In this document: piece by piece, positions 26,992 through 36,048 of the stretch
Layout of the letters: each line of letters begins with the position of its first letter
Numbering within the stretch: position 1 is the first letter of the stretch
NCBI RefSeq assembly: GCF_022213065.1
Contig: NZ_JAKLJA010000029.1
Coordinates: forward strand, 1 to 64,000
Source: Paraburkholderia tagetis
GTDB taxonomy: Bacteria; Pseudomonadota; Gammaproteobacteria; Burkholderiales; Burkholderiaceae
DNA length: 64,000 bases
Reading direction: 5' to 3'
Translations under genes and position numbers: made by a program
The notes under the pieces: model-generated
The model's input: only the letters and a program-made list of their open reading frames with translations
Told to the model about the DNA's origin: nothing
Database searches by the model: none

Positions 26992-27013
26992 CGGGGGGGG
27001 GGGCGCCCCCCCC
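26992..27013. repeat. Poly-G/poly-C palindrome
   Basis: Eleven consecutive G, then CG, then a run of eight C forms a GC-only self-complementary tract in the 340-bp gene-free gap between the TonB-like and UppS-like genes. Such a tract is prone to slippage and to sequencing or assembly error. Confidence 0.85.
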
Positions 27014-27140
27014 TCCGGGCTGTTAAGCAAATCTTGAAGATGCCGTGCCAATCTTGTTTCGTCGGCTGCGGAGGAACTCACTCGTTCACGCCTGAGGATC
27101 TGGCATGAGCTAAATCCGTTCGACTGTTTGCGTACCTGAT

Positions 27141-27479
27141 GTGGGGGCCGTGTCGCAGCAGATCGCCATCGTCATCGATGGAAATGGGCAGTGGGTGACG
27201 CAGCGTAAATTGCCTGGGATGGCGGAGGCGGTATGCACGATCGTCGCAAGCTGCTCTAAGCGCGGCATCGGCTACCGGACGCTGTTCGCGTTCAGTTCGG
27301 AGCACTCGTTTCGCCCTCGCGCAGAAGTACCGTTTCTGATGTGCCTGTTCACCTCGGTGCTCAGCCGTGAGACGGCGCGGCTGGACAAGCACGGCATCCG
27401 GCTGCGAGTCGTGAGGGATCGCCGATGTTTGACGCAAGACCGCTCTCGCCTCCTTTCGGGCGAGGGAGCGTCGCAGTGA
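27141..27479 (+). pseudogene. Truncated undecaprenyl diphosphate synthase-like gene
   Basis: About 112 residues match the N-terminal half of cis-prenyltransferase UppS (about 250 residues). Visible are AIVIDGNGQW with the catalytic Asp, GIGYRTLFAFSSEHSFRPRA, EV..LM.LF and LDKHGIRLRVVRD. The second half, including the RTSGE-type motif for isopentenyl diphosphate, is absent; the frame ends in unrelated residues. It retains substitutions at normally fixed sites (Gln for Arg before the Trp). It is probably an inactive paralogue; the cell must have another uppS. Confidence 0.8.
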
Positions 27480-27515
27480 TCGCGCACTTTCAGTCCCAGC
27501 GAAACGGCGAAGCCT

Positions 27516-27548
27516 TTTAAGTTTCTTTTAACGATATCCGCCTATATT
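27516..27548 (+). promoter_or_regulatory. PmrA/QseB-type box and -10 before the HtrA-like gene
   Basis: TTTAAG (27516-27521), five bases, then TTTAAC (27527-27532) fit the YTTAAK-N5-YTTAAK direct repeat bound by PmrA/QseB-like response regulators. Ten bases later TATATT (27543-27548) fits a -10. The gene starts 82 nt further. The same geometry recurs at 36988-37020. Confidence 0.6.
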
Positions 27549-27630
27549 GCAAGCGCTGTCATTTGGCGCCTGGCGCCTGCCATTCTAACGGTCTGCAGCG
27601 CGCGACGGCTCCGAGGAGCGGAGTGGTGTA

Positions 27631-29079
27631 ATGAAATTCGGCCATCTCAAGGGTCTGGCGACCCTTTTACTGGCGGCGATTTCTTCAGGCTGCGTGGCGC
27701 AACCACCATCAATGCAAGGCTATTCTGGCAAGCCGGGCGGCTATGGCAAGGCCGAGTCACCGGGTCACGCACCGGTTATCGTGACGGACTTCTCTACACT
27801 CGTTCTCAGGAACGGGCCGGCGGTGGTTAATATCAGCACGACGACCCCGAAACCCACCGCCGAAACGCGGCGTCTCTGGCCCCCGGCGGGCAGAAACGAC
27901 GATCCGTTCTCTCGCTTCTTTGAACAGTTTTCGTCCGCAACCCCCGGATTTACGGGAGATCCTTCGCAGAACCTCGGATCCGGCTTTATCGTGAACGCCA
28001 GCGGCTACATTCTCACGGCGTCCCAGGTCATCACCGGCGCCGCGAAGGTCAAAGTCACCCTCAACGACGGGCGCAAGTTCAAAGCCACGGTCGTCGGAAA
28101 TGATCCTGCGAGCGGGATCGCGATGCTGAAAGTTCCGGCAACGAACCTTCCGACGCTCAAGATTGGAAGCGTAGCCAGCGAAAAGGCCGGAAACTGGGTT
28201 GCATCGATTGGCAATCCTTATGGAATGAGCGACACGGTAACCGCTGGCATCATCAGCAATATGGCGAGGGAACTGCCCCGCAGTTCATATATCCCCCTGA
28301 TTCAAACCGACATGACGGAAAGCGCGGGCGACGCCGGCAGCCCGGTCCTCGATCCTGGCGGACACGTTATCGGCATGGAAACGCCTGTCATGCGCAGCTT
28401 TGGTGGCGTGGACGGACTGGCATTTGCGATTCCGATTGACGAGGCCATGAAGGTTGAGCAGCAGTTGCAACAGCATCATCAGGTCCGGCACGGACGGCTT
28501 GGCATCACCGTCCAGGACGTGAGTGCGCCGCTCGCGCAGGCGTTCGGCATGACAAAAACAAAGGGCGCGCTCGTCAGCTTCGTCAACCCGGGTGGGCCAG
28601 CGGCCAGGGCGGGTCTGCGCTCGGGCGACGTCATCCTTCAGATCGACGGGGCCGCTACCGATTCCACGCGATTGCCCATGAACGTGGCAGATCTCAAACC
28701 CGGCACCACCGTACATCTCGTGTACTGGCGCGACAACGCCGCGCACAACGCGTCGATCGTACTGGGCAAGCGGGGCAACGGCGCGCAATCCTCCACTGCT
28801 TCCGCTCGGGCCACGGCATCGGATGGACTCACGGTGCGCGGCCTGACGGCCGAGGAGCAACACGACGCAGGAGTCAAAGGCGGTGTCCGCGTCGTGGAGA
28901 GCGCCGGTCCCGCCGCATTCGCCGGCATCGAAGCGGGGGACATCATCCTGATGGTCGACAACAAGCCCATATCAAGTCCAATGCAGTTCCGCGACAAGGT
29001 CGACAGCAGCGGGCGTTCGCTTGCACTACTCGTAGAGCGCAACGGTGAACGGATGTTCGTGACCATGGATACGGGCTAG
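27631..29079 (+). CDS. HtrA/DegP-like protein with two PDZ domains and no catalytic triad
   Basis: A 482-residue exported protein; residues 1-21 look like a signal with a possible lipobox (AISSGC, Cys21). Residues about 55-265 follow the trypsin-like fold of DegP. However the catalytic positions are changed: LTASQVITGA has Gln132 for His, DPASGIAML has Gly162 for Asp, and GDAGSP has Ala235 for Ser. Two PDZ domains follow (about 290-370 and 400-480, each with a GPAA.AG..AGD.I motif). It is therefore probably a non-proteolytic chaperone or sensor in the periplasm. Start ATG follows GGAGCGGAG. It is preceded by a PmrA-type box. Confidence 0.85.
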   Translation: MKFGHLKGLATLLLAAISSGCVAQPPSMQGYSGKPGGYGKAESPGHAPVIVTDFSTLVLRNGPAVVNISTTTPKPTAETRRLWPPAGRNDDPFSRFFEQFSSATPGFTGDPSQNLGSGFIVNASGYILTASQVITGAAKVKVTLNDGRKFKATVVGNDPASGIAMLKVPATNLPTLKIGSVASEKAGNWVASIGNPYGMSDTVTAGIISNMARELPRSSYIPLIQTDMTESAGDAGSPVLDPGGHVIGMETPVMRSFGGVDGLAFAIPIDEAMKVEQQLQQHHQVRHGRLGITVQDVSAPLAQAFGMTKTKGALVSFVNPGGPAARAGLRSGDVILQIDGAATDSTRLPMNVADLKPGTTVHLVYWRDNAAHNASIVLGKRGNGAQSSTASARATASDGLTVRGLTAEEQHDAGVKGGVRVVESAGPAAFAGIEAGDIILMVDNKPISSPMQFRDKVDSSGRSLALLVERNGERMFVTMDTG

Positions 29080-29131
29080 CCTCAATGGGATGCGCACGCC
29101 GGTCATCGCATGATCAATCGAGGAAGCCGAA

Positions 29132-29278
29132 ATGAAACGTGCAGCAACGCCGCCGGACGAGCGGCGGGAATCCCATCGGCGCCTCTGGGTGCTCGTTTTC
29201 GCGCTTCCCGTGCTGATCATTGCCATGGTCACAGGCCTTGGAATTTTTGGCCTGCTCGTGCGATGGTTCAGCGCCTGA
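29132..29278 (+). CDS. Small single-pass membrane protein
   Basis: A 48-residue ORF, MKRAATPPDERRESHRRLWV onward, with one hydrophobic helix (about residues 19-43) after a positively charged N-terminus, so the C-terminus would face the periplasm. AGGAAG precedes the ATG at good spacing. It lies 52 nt after the HtrA-like gene and 71 nt before the Rieske gene on the same strand, suggesting one operon. No family is recognised. It resembles small cytochrome-oxidase or bc1 accessory subunits only in size and topology. Confidence 0.55.
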   Translation: MKRAATPPDERRESHRRLWVLVFALPVLIIAMVTGLGIFGLLVRWFSA

Positions 29279-29349
29279 GTGCAATCTGCCTCTCGCGACG
29301 ATCAGCCGGCACATCATGAACCGATGTCGACAGTCGAAGTACGGAGATT

Positions 29350-29973
29350 ATGATGAAAGCTGCTCTCGATGAACCCGTTGACCCGCAACGTCGCATCTGG
29401 GTGATCGCAACCTCGACGGCAGGTGGTATCGCCGGCGTCGTGACGCTCATTCCCTTCATTGACTCCTTTGCGCCGCCCGCGAGCGCCAGGGACGCCGGCG
29501 CACCCGTGCATGCGGACCTGACGAATCTCATCCCGGGCTCGATGATGACCGTCGCCTGGCGCGGCAAACCGGTCTTTATCGTCAATCGCACCCCGGAAAT
29601 GCTTTCTGCCGTAGTGAAAGCGAATCCGATGGTTGCCGATCCATACACCGGGCATCCGTTCTCCATGCCGTTGCCCGCTTATTGCCGCAACCAGTACCGT
29701 TCCCGCCCGGACCACCCGAATTTTCTCGTTGTTGTCGGCGTGTGCACGCATCTGGGCTGCACGCCAGTTCCCCGCTTTCAGGCCGGCGCGCAACCGGGTC
29801 TTCCGGATGACTGGCCCGGCGGCTTTCTCTGTCCGTGCCATGGCTCGACGTACGACCTCGCCGGACGTGTCTTCAAAGACAAGCCCGCGCCACAAAACCT
29901 CGATGTGCCGCGCTTTATGTTCACGTCTGCTACGAGCGTTGTCATCGGTCAGGACGAAATCAGTCAGGACTGA
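29350..29973 (+). CDS. petA: Rieske iron-sulfur protein (ubiquinol-cytochrome c reductase type), solitary
   Basis: A 207-residue protein. The N-terminus has paired Arg and a membrane segment (RRIWVIATSTAGGIAGVVTL), as in Tat-exported Rieske subunits. The 2Fe-2S ligands are in CTHLGC near residue 132 and CPCHGS near residue 160. This is the PetA subunit family of cytochrome bc1, which passes electrons from quinol to cytochrome c1. No petB or petC lies nearby, so it is probably a paralogue working with a distant bc1 complex or another quinol-oxidising system. Two successive ATGs (29350, 29353) follow CGGAG. Confidence 0.88.
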   Translation: MMKAALDEPVDPQRRIWVIATSTAGGIAGVVTLIPFIDSFAPPASARDAGAPVHADLTNLIPGSMMTVAWRGKPVFIVNRTPEMLSAVVKANPMVADPYTGHPFSMPLPAYCRNQYRSRPDHPNFLVVVGVCTHLGCTPVPRFQAGAQPGLPDDWPGGFLCPCHGSTYDLAGRVFKDKPAPQNLDVPRFMFTSATSVVIGQDEISQD

Positions 29974-30150
29974 CCGCTCGCGGGCACTGTCAGGCACGAT
30001 GCAGGGACGCACGGCGGCACTGCGCTCGGTGAGCCTCTGGACGGCAGCCGACGCCTCGGCAGATCAAAGCGCCGGTGTCCGGCAATCGCGTTGCTCCACG
30101 GCCGCGCATTCACGCGGTTCGTGGATTCGGGCCACCGTGCCGCGATGGCT

Positions 30151-30805
30151 TCACATCCTCTCCTTCATGCCGTGCCTGATGAGCCACCAGTTCACCGGCC
30201 AGGTGGTGACGAACCCCGCTACCATCGCGATCTGCATGAATACCCAGTACCGGGCATCGACCGGCCTGAGCCCCGGAAACCCCTGCGCGAACGCGATCAT
30301 GCGGCCAAACATGCCCAGCTCGTAGGCGATGAGCGAATGCGTATCGGCTTTCACCGCGGCGACAATGCCGGCGCGCAGTCTGAGTCCACGCATGGGTGCG
30401 ATGAAAAATACTGGAAAGCGATGCCGATCAGATAGGCCAGCACAAACGCGAGAAGGAGTTTGCCACCAAGCCGTGATCCGGCCACGGTAATCGCCAGTCC
30501 GTACGCGAGCCATTCGCCGATAAAATCACCGGGCGCGCAGCCAGCCCCGCAGTGTGTTGCTCCCAGGAACGCGGCACGCCACATCGAAGGCGCACCCGGC
30601 GTCTTCCCCTGCCCGCATCGGTCTGCGTTTGCAGCGGGCTGCGCGCGTCCAAAGCGATATAGAAGATGAGCCTCGGAAGCCCCCAGTACAGTATTGTCAA
30701 CGGCCACACGAAGACCATGACGGCCATCCGCTGATGGCGGGCGCCTCCCGTCACGTCCCAGGTAACCCAGGTGGCCGTAAGCACACTTACTCCCAAAGAC
30801 TTCAA
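30151..30805 (-). pseudogene. DUF4396 membrane protein gene with two frameshifts
   Basis: Three minus-strand frames together reconstruct a DUF4396 protein. First (30805 to about 30607): RMAVMVFVWPLTILYWGLPR. Second (about 30607 to 30405): GATHCGAGCAPGDFIGEWLA and LAYLIGIAFQYF. Third (about 30405 to 30151): IAPMRGLRLRAGIVAAVKAD, MQIAMVAGFVTTWPVNWWLI and RHGMKE. The shifts lie near 30604-30610 and in the A5 run near 30404-30409. A homopolymer error could explain the second. If real, the gene is inactive. Family function is unknown; it is a multi-helix inner-membrane protein. Confidence 0.82.
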
Positions 30806-31164
30806 TCATGCATGTCCCATGCGCTGCGCGCTCCGACAGTTGCATGGCCCGGCATCCGGAAGCGGGCTCGCCGGCCGGTGAGCGGGAGAAGGCATTCGTC
30901 GCGTCGAGCGACCGCGGAGGCGCAATTGCTGTTCGGCACCGGTGTTTTCCATGCAGGTCGTATCGCAGCAGCGGTCTGGACTGCGCAGCGACGCGAGTTG
31001 GTACAGATGGAGGACCGCAAACTGGATTGTGTTCGGCGCTTCACCTGATCTGGTGCAACTGCAGACGTCCGAACGACCCGAGCTCACCGGCTCTCACGGC
31101 TGACGCAATCGCTCCCAGCCACCAGTCATCGTAAGAGAGGGACAGCGATACCGCGATCGATGTA
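30806..31164. other. Gap without a supported gene
   Basis: About 360 bp between the DUF4396 and CBS-BON pseudogenes. Short frames exist on both strands but none has a recognisable motif or good start. Nothing else was seen. Confidence 0.4.
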
Positions 31165-31800
31165 ATGGCTACCGCGGTGGCCTGCGCACGACCGGACATG
31201 ACCATTCATGAGGCAGCACGAACGCTTGCCGGCAAACACATCAGCTACATGTCCGTTGTCGACGCAACAGGTAAGCTGGTCGGGACGATTTCCGAAAGTA
31301 ATTTGCTACATCGCGCGGAAATCGGCACGGAGTCGAAGCGGCGCGGGCGGTGGTCGGAATGCGCCCGCGCGAACTCGCCAGCGAATACGTCAACGAACAC
31401 GCGCGCCTCGTAGCTGACGTGTTGACCACCGACGTTCTCACGGTGGCTGAAGATGCGTCGCCTGGCAAAATCGCGGAGTTGATGGGCAAGCATCGAATCA
31501 AGCGCATTTCCGTTCTGAACAATGGCAGGATAACCGGGCTCGTCAGTTGCGCCGATCCCATTCGTGCGCTGGTGAGTGTCGAGCCCGATTTACGCGGCGT
31601 ATCACGCCAGGCGACCGAGAAATGCGCGAAGCCATTCGCGCCGCATTGAGCGGGAGCCGCTGGGCGTTGTTGCCGCAGAACGTCATCGTCAGCAACGGCG
31701 TGGTGCACCTGTGGGGCGCGATTTCGAGCGAAGAAGGACGCAAGGCCATTTGCGTCACCGCCGGGAATGTCGCGGGCGTCAAGGAAGTAAAAAATCACCT
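31165..31800 (+). pseudogene. CBS-CBS-BON protein gene with two frameshifts
   Basis: Three plus-strand frames combine into one known architecture: CBS 1 (ACARPDMTIHEAARTLAGKH, VVDATGKLVGTISESNLLHR), CBS 2 (VADVLTTDVLTVAEDASPGK, RISVLNNGRITGLVSCADPI) and BON (MREAIRAALSGSRWALLPQN, VVHLWGAISSEEGRKAICVT). Frame changes fall near 31340 and between about 31550 and 31620. No stop follows the BON domain in its frame until inside marR. Such proteins are thought to sense adenylates or stress at the membrane. It appears inactive unless the shifts are sequence errors. Confidence 0.82.
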
Positions 31801-31817
31801 GGACTTACAATGGCCTT

Positions 31818-31864
31818 TTGCACGACAGCACAACTGCGCCTATATTTTATGTCACACAGTGACC
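31818..31864 (+). promoter_or_regulatory. marR promoter with overlapping palindromic operator
   Basis: TTGCAC (31818-31823), exactly 17 bp, then TATATT (31841-31846) make a strong sigma-70 promoter. The palindrome GTCAC-ACA-GTGAC (31851-31863, preceded by T) covers the expected transcription start, 36 nt before the MarR start. This is the usual place for a self-repressing operator. Confidence 0.7.
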
Positions 31865-31898
31865 TGTTTCTGGTTCAACGCCCTGAATGGAGCGATCT

Positions 31899-32318
31899 AT
31901 GCCACCGAAGCCCCGCAAGGTGACAGAGGAGGTCACGAGGGCCGACCTGGAGGAGCTCTCCGAGTTCCGCTATCGGCTGCGCCGGTTCCTGCGGCTTTCG
32001 GAGGCAATCGTGCACGCAGAGGGTGTGACGCCGCTGCAGTACATGCTGATGCTGCACACGCGCGCGTTTCCCGACCGCGACTGGGCCACCGTGGGCGAAC
32101 TCGCTGAGCGCCTGCAGGCTTCGTCGCACGGCACAGTCGCGCTGGTCACACGCTGCGAGGCTGCAGGACTGGTCAGCCGGGTGCCGAGCGCTCACGATCG
32201 CAGGCAGGTTCAGGTGCAACTGACGCCCGAGGGCGAGCGCTGCCTCAAGAGGCTGGCCGCGGCCCACAAGACGGAAGTCCAGGCTTTCGGCTGGGCATTC
32301 AGGGAAGAGAGAATCTAG
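31899..32318 (+). CDS. MarR-family transcriptional regulator
   Basis: About 139 residues from MPPKPRKVTEEVTRADLEEL, start chosen because GGAG lies 10 nt upstream (an in-frame ATG at 31887 adds four residues). The winged helix spans about residues 50-110 (ATVGELAERLQASSHGTVAL, VTRCEAAGLVSR, DRRQVQVQLTPEGE). It binds DNA as a dimer and is typically released by small aromatic or oxidant signals. The palindrome in its promoter suggests autoregulation. It lies 106 nt before the APC permease and probably controls it. Confidence 0.9.
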   Translation: MPPKPRKVTEEVTRADLEELSEFRYRLRRFLRLSEAIVHAEGVTPLQYMLMLHTRAFPDRDWATVGELAERLQASSHGTVALVTRCEAAGLVSRVPSAHDRRQVQVQLTPEGERCLKRLAAAHKTEVQAFGWAFREERI

Positions 32319-32424
32319 CACCGACAGGCAGCGGCCCGTAGAGCCGCGCCGACATTCAAAACGCCACACACAGGAAGAAGAGCAACGCACAAGGTCAGGG
32401 GCGACTGAAAGCAAGGAGTTCGGT

Positions 32425-34026
32425 ATGAGCACACCCTCAAGCCTGACCCTCGAAGGCAAACTCCGGCGCGACGCCGGAATCGTAGGGCTGCTGTTTGCCA
32501 GCACCACCAGCATGATCGGCTCGGGCTGGCTGTTCGGCGCGTATCACGCCTCCCGCATCGCAGGACCGTACAGCATCGGCAGCTGGATCCTGGGCGCCAT
32601 CATCATCATGTTGATTGCGCTGTGCTTCGCGGAGCTGGCCGCGCTCTTTCCGCGCAGCGGCGCGCTGGTCCACATGAGCCACGCCAGCCACGGCGAAGGG
32701 CTCGGCCGCATCTGGTGCTGGCTGCTGTTTCTGGCCTATGTGCCGGTGCCGGCAGTCGAAGCGGAGGCGATCGTCACCTACGCGAACAATTATTTGCCGT
32801 GGTTCATCCGCCCTGGCAGTTCCGGGCTGCTTACGTTGACGGGGTTCATCGCCTGTGCCGTGCTGCTCGGCGTCATGGCGCTCCTGAACCTGATGGTGGT
32901 GCGCTGGCTGCTCAACGTGAACTCCACCATCACGTGGTGGAAGATCCTGGTGCCGCTCGTCACCATCGCCGGGCTGATCGTGGCGAGCACACACTGGGAC
33001 GTCATGCAGGCTGCGCCCGGCACGTACAAGCTTTCCGGCATGTTCACGGCGTTGCCGGCCGCCGGCATCGTCTTCAGCTATCTCGGCTTTCGCACGGCCA
33101 TCGACCTGGGCGGCGAGACCGCCAACCCGCACCGCGACATCCCGCTTGCCGTGGTAGGGGCCGTGGTGCTGGCCGCCGTCATCTACATTCTGCTCCAGGT
33201 CGCGTTCATCATGGCGCTCTCGCCCGGTGACCTCGCGCACGGCTGGGCGCAGTTGAGCTTCAAGGGCGAAATGGGACCGTTCGCCGGACTCGCGGCCACG
33301 CTCGGGCTCGGCTGGATGGCGACGCTGCTCTACATCGACGCCTATGTCTCGCCGGGCGGCACCGGCCTCATGTACATGACGGGCGGCTCGCGCGTCCTGT
33401 TCGCCAGCGGTGAAATGAATGCAGGCCCGCGCGCGCTCACGCGCCTGAACGACAACAAGATTCCATGGGTCGGCGTGCTCGCGATGTGGGTCGTCGGTGT
33501 GCTGTTTCTGCTGCCCTTCCCTGCGTGGCAGCAAATGGTCAACTACATTACTTCCGTTACCGTGTTGACCTATGGCCTCGGTCCCGTCGCGCTCATGGTC
33601 CTGCGGCGCAATCTGCCGGATCTCCAACGGCCGTTCCGCATGAGCGGCGCCGGCATCATCGCCCCGCTCGCCTTTATCTGCAGCAACCTCATCATCTACT
33701 GGACGGGCTTCAAGACCAACAATTTCCTGTTCTCGCTGGTGGCGATCGGCTTCGTGCTCTATGCGCTGCACTATCACCTCATCGCGCGGCGCAGCGTGCA
33801 CGACTTCGGCTGGCGCCATATCGCGTGGCTGCTGCCCTGGTTCGGCGGCCTGTGGGTGCTGTCGTGGCTCGGCGGGATCGGCGGAGGGCGCGGGGCGATC
33901 AGCTTCGGCTGGGACATCCTGGTCGTCACGCTCTGGAGCATCGTGGTGCTGGTGCTTGCGCTGCGCTGCTCGTTGAACGCGAATGAGACGGCGAACATGA
34001 TGTCGCGCATGAACAGCACCAGCTAG
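32425..34026 (+). CDS. APC-family amino acid permease
   Basis: A 533-residue inner-membrane protein with about 12 helices. The unwound first helix carries the substrate-site motif ASTTSMIGSGWLFGAYHA (residues 24-41), typical of the amino acid-polyamine-organocation superfamily; FAELAALFPRSGALVHM follows. Transport of an amino acid, amine or exchanger activity cannot be separated by sequence. It is followed by a CLC transporter 57 nt downstream on the same strand; amino acid antiporters and CLC proteins act together in enterobacterial acid resistance, which is a possible parallel. Confidence 0.88.
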   Translation: MSTPSSLTLEGKLRRDAGIVGLLFASTTSMIGSGWLFGAYHASRIAGPYSIGSWILGAIIIMLIALCFAELAALFPRSGALVHMSHASHGEGLGRIWCWLLFLAYVPVPAVEAEAIVTYANNYLPWFIRPGSSGLLTLTGFIACAVLLGVMALLNLMVVRWLLNVNSTITWWKILVPLVTIAGLIVASTHWDVMQAAPGTYKLSGMFTALPAAGIVFSYLGFRTAIDLGGETANPHRDIPLAVVGAVVLAAVIYILLQVAFIMALSPGDLAHGWAQLSFKGEMGPFAGLAATLGLGWMATLLYIDAYVSPGGTGLMYMTGGSRVLFASGEMNAGPRALTRLNDNKIPWVGVLAMWVVGVLFLLPFPAWQQMVNYITSVTVLTYGLGPVALMVLRRNLPDLQRPFRMSGAGIIAPLAFICSNLIIYWTGFKTNNFLFSLVAIGFVLYALHYHLIARRSVHDFGWRHIAWLLPWFGGLWVLSWLGGIGGGRGAISFGWDILVVTLWSIVVLVLALRCSLNANETANMMSRMNSTS

Positions 34027-34083
34027 CGTCGACGACCCGCCGACTACGGCACAGCAACCGATGATAGCCGGGAGCGCGTAGCC

Positions 34084-36048
34084 ATGAACGATGAGACGAG
34101 GCAACAGGCGATCAGCAAGGCAGCCCGCCGTGCCGTGCACGTTGCGTCGGGGCGTGCGGCGCCAGCCGCCGTGCCCGACGACGACACACAGCCAGTCGGC
34201 ATCTATCTGCTGTGCTTTTACGCGTTCCTCGTGGGCATCGTCACCGGCCTCGGTGCCGTCGTGTTCCGCGGCCTGATTGGCGCCGTGCACAACACGTTCT
34301 TTCTCGGCCGCCTGTCGTTTTCCTACGATGCAAGCCGGTTTACGCCCGCCGCCCCCTGGGGCGCATGGGTGATTCTCGTACCCGTGGCAGGCGGCCTCGT
34401 GGTCACCTGGCTCGTCAGCACTTTCGCGCCCGAGGCGAAGGGGCACGGCGTCCCGGAGGTCATGGATGCGATTTACTTCCGGCGCGGCGTGATCCGGCCG
34501 GTCGTCGCCGTCGTGAAGTCGCTCGCGTCGGCATTCGCCATCGGCACCGGGGCGGCGGTCGGGCGCGAAGGACCCATCATCCAGATTGGTTCGGCGCTGG
34601 GCTCGACACTGGGCCAGGCAATGCCGATGGCCGCCGGCCAGCGCATCACGCTGGTCGCGGCCGGCGCGGGCGCGGGGATCGCCGCCACCTTCAACACGCC
34701 CATTGGCGGCGTCCTCTTCGCCACCGAACTGATGATGCCGGAAATCAGCGTCAATACCTTCTTGCCCGTTGCCCTCGCGACGGGTACGGCCACTTTCGTC
34801 GGGCGGCTTTTTTTCGGCGGCGAACCCGCGTTTCTCGTGCCTGTGCAACTGGGCGCGTTGCCCAATCATCCGGGCAGCGCCCTCACGATGCTGCTGTATG
34901 CGGTACTTGGGGCGATCACCGGCGTCGCCGCAGCGGGGCTCATACGTGCGCTGCACTGGGCCGAGGATAGCTTCGACCGTATCCGGTCGCGTTACTGGCG
35001 TCACGCGCTCGGAATGCTGCTTGTCGGTTCCCTGATGTACGTGTTGATGCGCCATGCGGGCCACTACTATGTGGAGGGCGTCGGCTACGCGACGATCCAG
35101 GCGACACTCTATGGGCAACTGCAGGGTGGACTATTTCTGCTCGCGCTCGCCCTGGCCAAAATGTTCGCGACTTCAGTCAGCCTGGGCTCGGGGTCGTCGG
35201 GCGGGGTCTTTTCGCCGTCGCTGTACATGGGCGCGACGCTCGGGGCAGCAATCGCGTCGGCGTTCCAGCTCGTTTTGCCAGGCGTTCCGGTTAGCGCGCC
35301 TGCCTTCGCAATGGTGGGCATGGGCGCGATGGTCGGCGCGGGGACTGGTGCTGCGATGACGGCGGTGGCGATGATCTTCGAAATGACCCGCGACTACGAC
35401 ATCGTGCTGCCGATGATCATCGCCGTCGCTTTTGGTCTCGGCGCCCGTCGTCTGCTCTCGCCAGAGAGCATCTACACCCTCAAGCTCACGCGCCGCGGAC
35501 ACGTGATTCCGAACGCACTGCACGCCAACATGTTCATGGTGCAAAGCGCTGCACAGGTCATGGAAACGGACGTCCTCGTGCTCGATGCAGCGGTGCCGTT
35601 CCGCGATCTGCTGCGCTCGCCCGGCGACCCGGCGTTTCGTCACGTGGTCGTCACACGCAATGGACAGATAAACGGCGTACTGCGCATCAATACCGGACTG
35701 CGCAAGGCGGTGAGTCGCGACGATCCATCCGTGACACTCGGCCGGCTCGCGCAGCACAATTACATCGTCGTTGCCGAGTCCGATGCCGCGTTCGACGTCA
35801 TCAACCAGCTGCGCCAGCACCGGGCGACGATGGCCATCGTCGTCACGGGCGATGCTTCGGCGATGCTGCGGGTCAGCGGTGTCATCGCCAAAGAACATAT
35901 TGCCGACGCAGTCGCAAGCAGCATCCGCATTTTCCCGGCGCGTGCGAACAAGGGCACCCGCAGTTCGCCAGAAGCTGGCGATCCGTCGCGAGGTGACCCG
36001 CCGGCCTCTGGAGCAAAAACGGAGAATCGTCGTGAAACTGAAAGCTGA
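34084..36048 (+). CDS. CLC-type chloride channel/antiporter with C-terminal CBS domains
   Basis: A 654-residue protein. CLC selectivity motifs are present: KGHGVPEV (in place of GSGIP), GREGPIIQIG with the gating glutamate near residue 162, and GSSGGVFSPSLY near 377. After about residue 490 a cytoplasmic part holds two CBS-like repeats (VMETDVLVLDAAVPFRDLLR, IVVAESDAAFDVINQLRQHR). The first motif has His-Gly in place of Ser-Gly, which may alter anion choice. Tandem with the APC permease and partially overlapping the next small gene. Confidence 0.9.
   Translation: MNDETRQQAISKAARRAVHVASGRAAPAAVPDDDTQPVGIYLLCFYAFLVGIVTGLGAVVFRGLIGAVHNTFFLGRLSFSYDASRFTPAAPWGAWVILVPVAGGLVVTWLVSTFAPEAKGHGVPEVMDAIYFRRGVIRPVVAVVKSLASAFAIGTGAAVGREGPIIQIGSALGSTLGQAMPMAAGQRITLVAAGAGAGIAATFNTPIGGVLFATELMMPEISVNTFLPVALATGTATFVGRLFFGGEPAFLVPVQLGALPNHPGSALTMLLYAVLGAITGVAAAGLIRALHWAEDSFDRIRSRYWRHALGMLLVGSLMYVLMRHAGHYYVEGVGYATIQATLYGQLQGGLFLLALALAKMFATSVSLGSGSSGGVFSPSLYMGATLGAAIASAFQLVLPGVPVSAPAFAMVGMGAMVGAGTGAAMTAVAMIFEMTRDYDIVLPMIIAVAFGLGARRLLSPESIYTLKLTRRGHVIPNALHANMFMVQSAAQVMETDVLVLDAAVPFRDLLRSPGDPAFRHVVVTRNGQINGVLRINTGLRKAVSRDDPSVTLGRLAQHNYIVVAESDAAFDVINQLRQHRATMAIVVTGDASAMLRVSGVIAKEHIADAVASSIRIFPARANKGTRSSPEAGDPSRGDPPASGAKTENRRETES

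Noticed and set aside
30091..30435. 114-codon plus-strand frame
   Set aside because: Antisense to the DUF4396 reconstruction, which has strong family motifs.
32437..35118. 893-codon open frame on the minus strand
   Set aside because: It lies opposite two well-recognised genes (APC permease and CLC). The His/Arg/Asp/Gln-rich composition is what antisense reading of high-GC codons gives, and no domain is visible.
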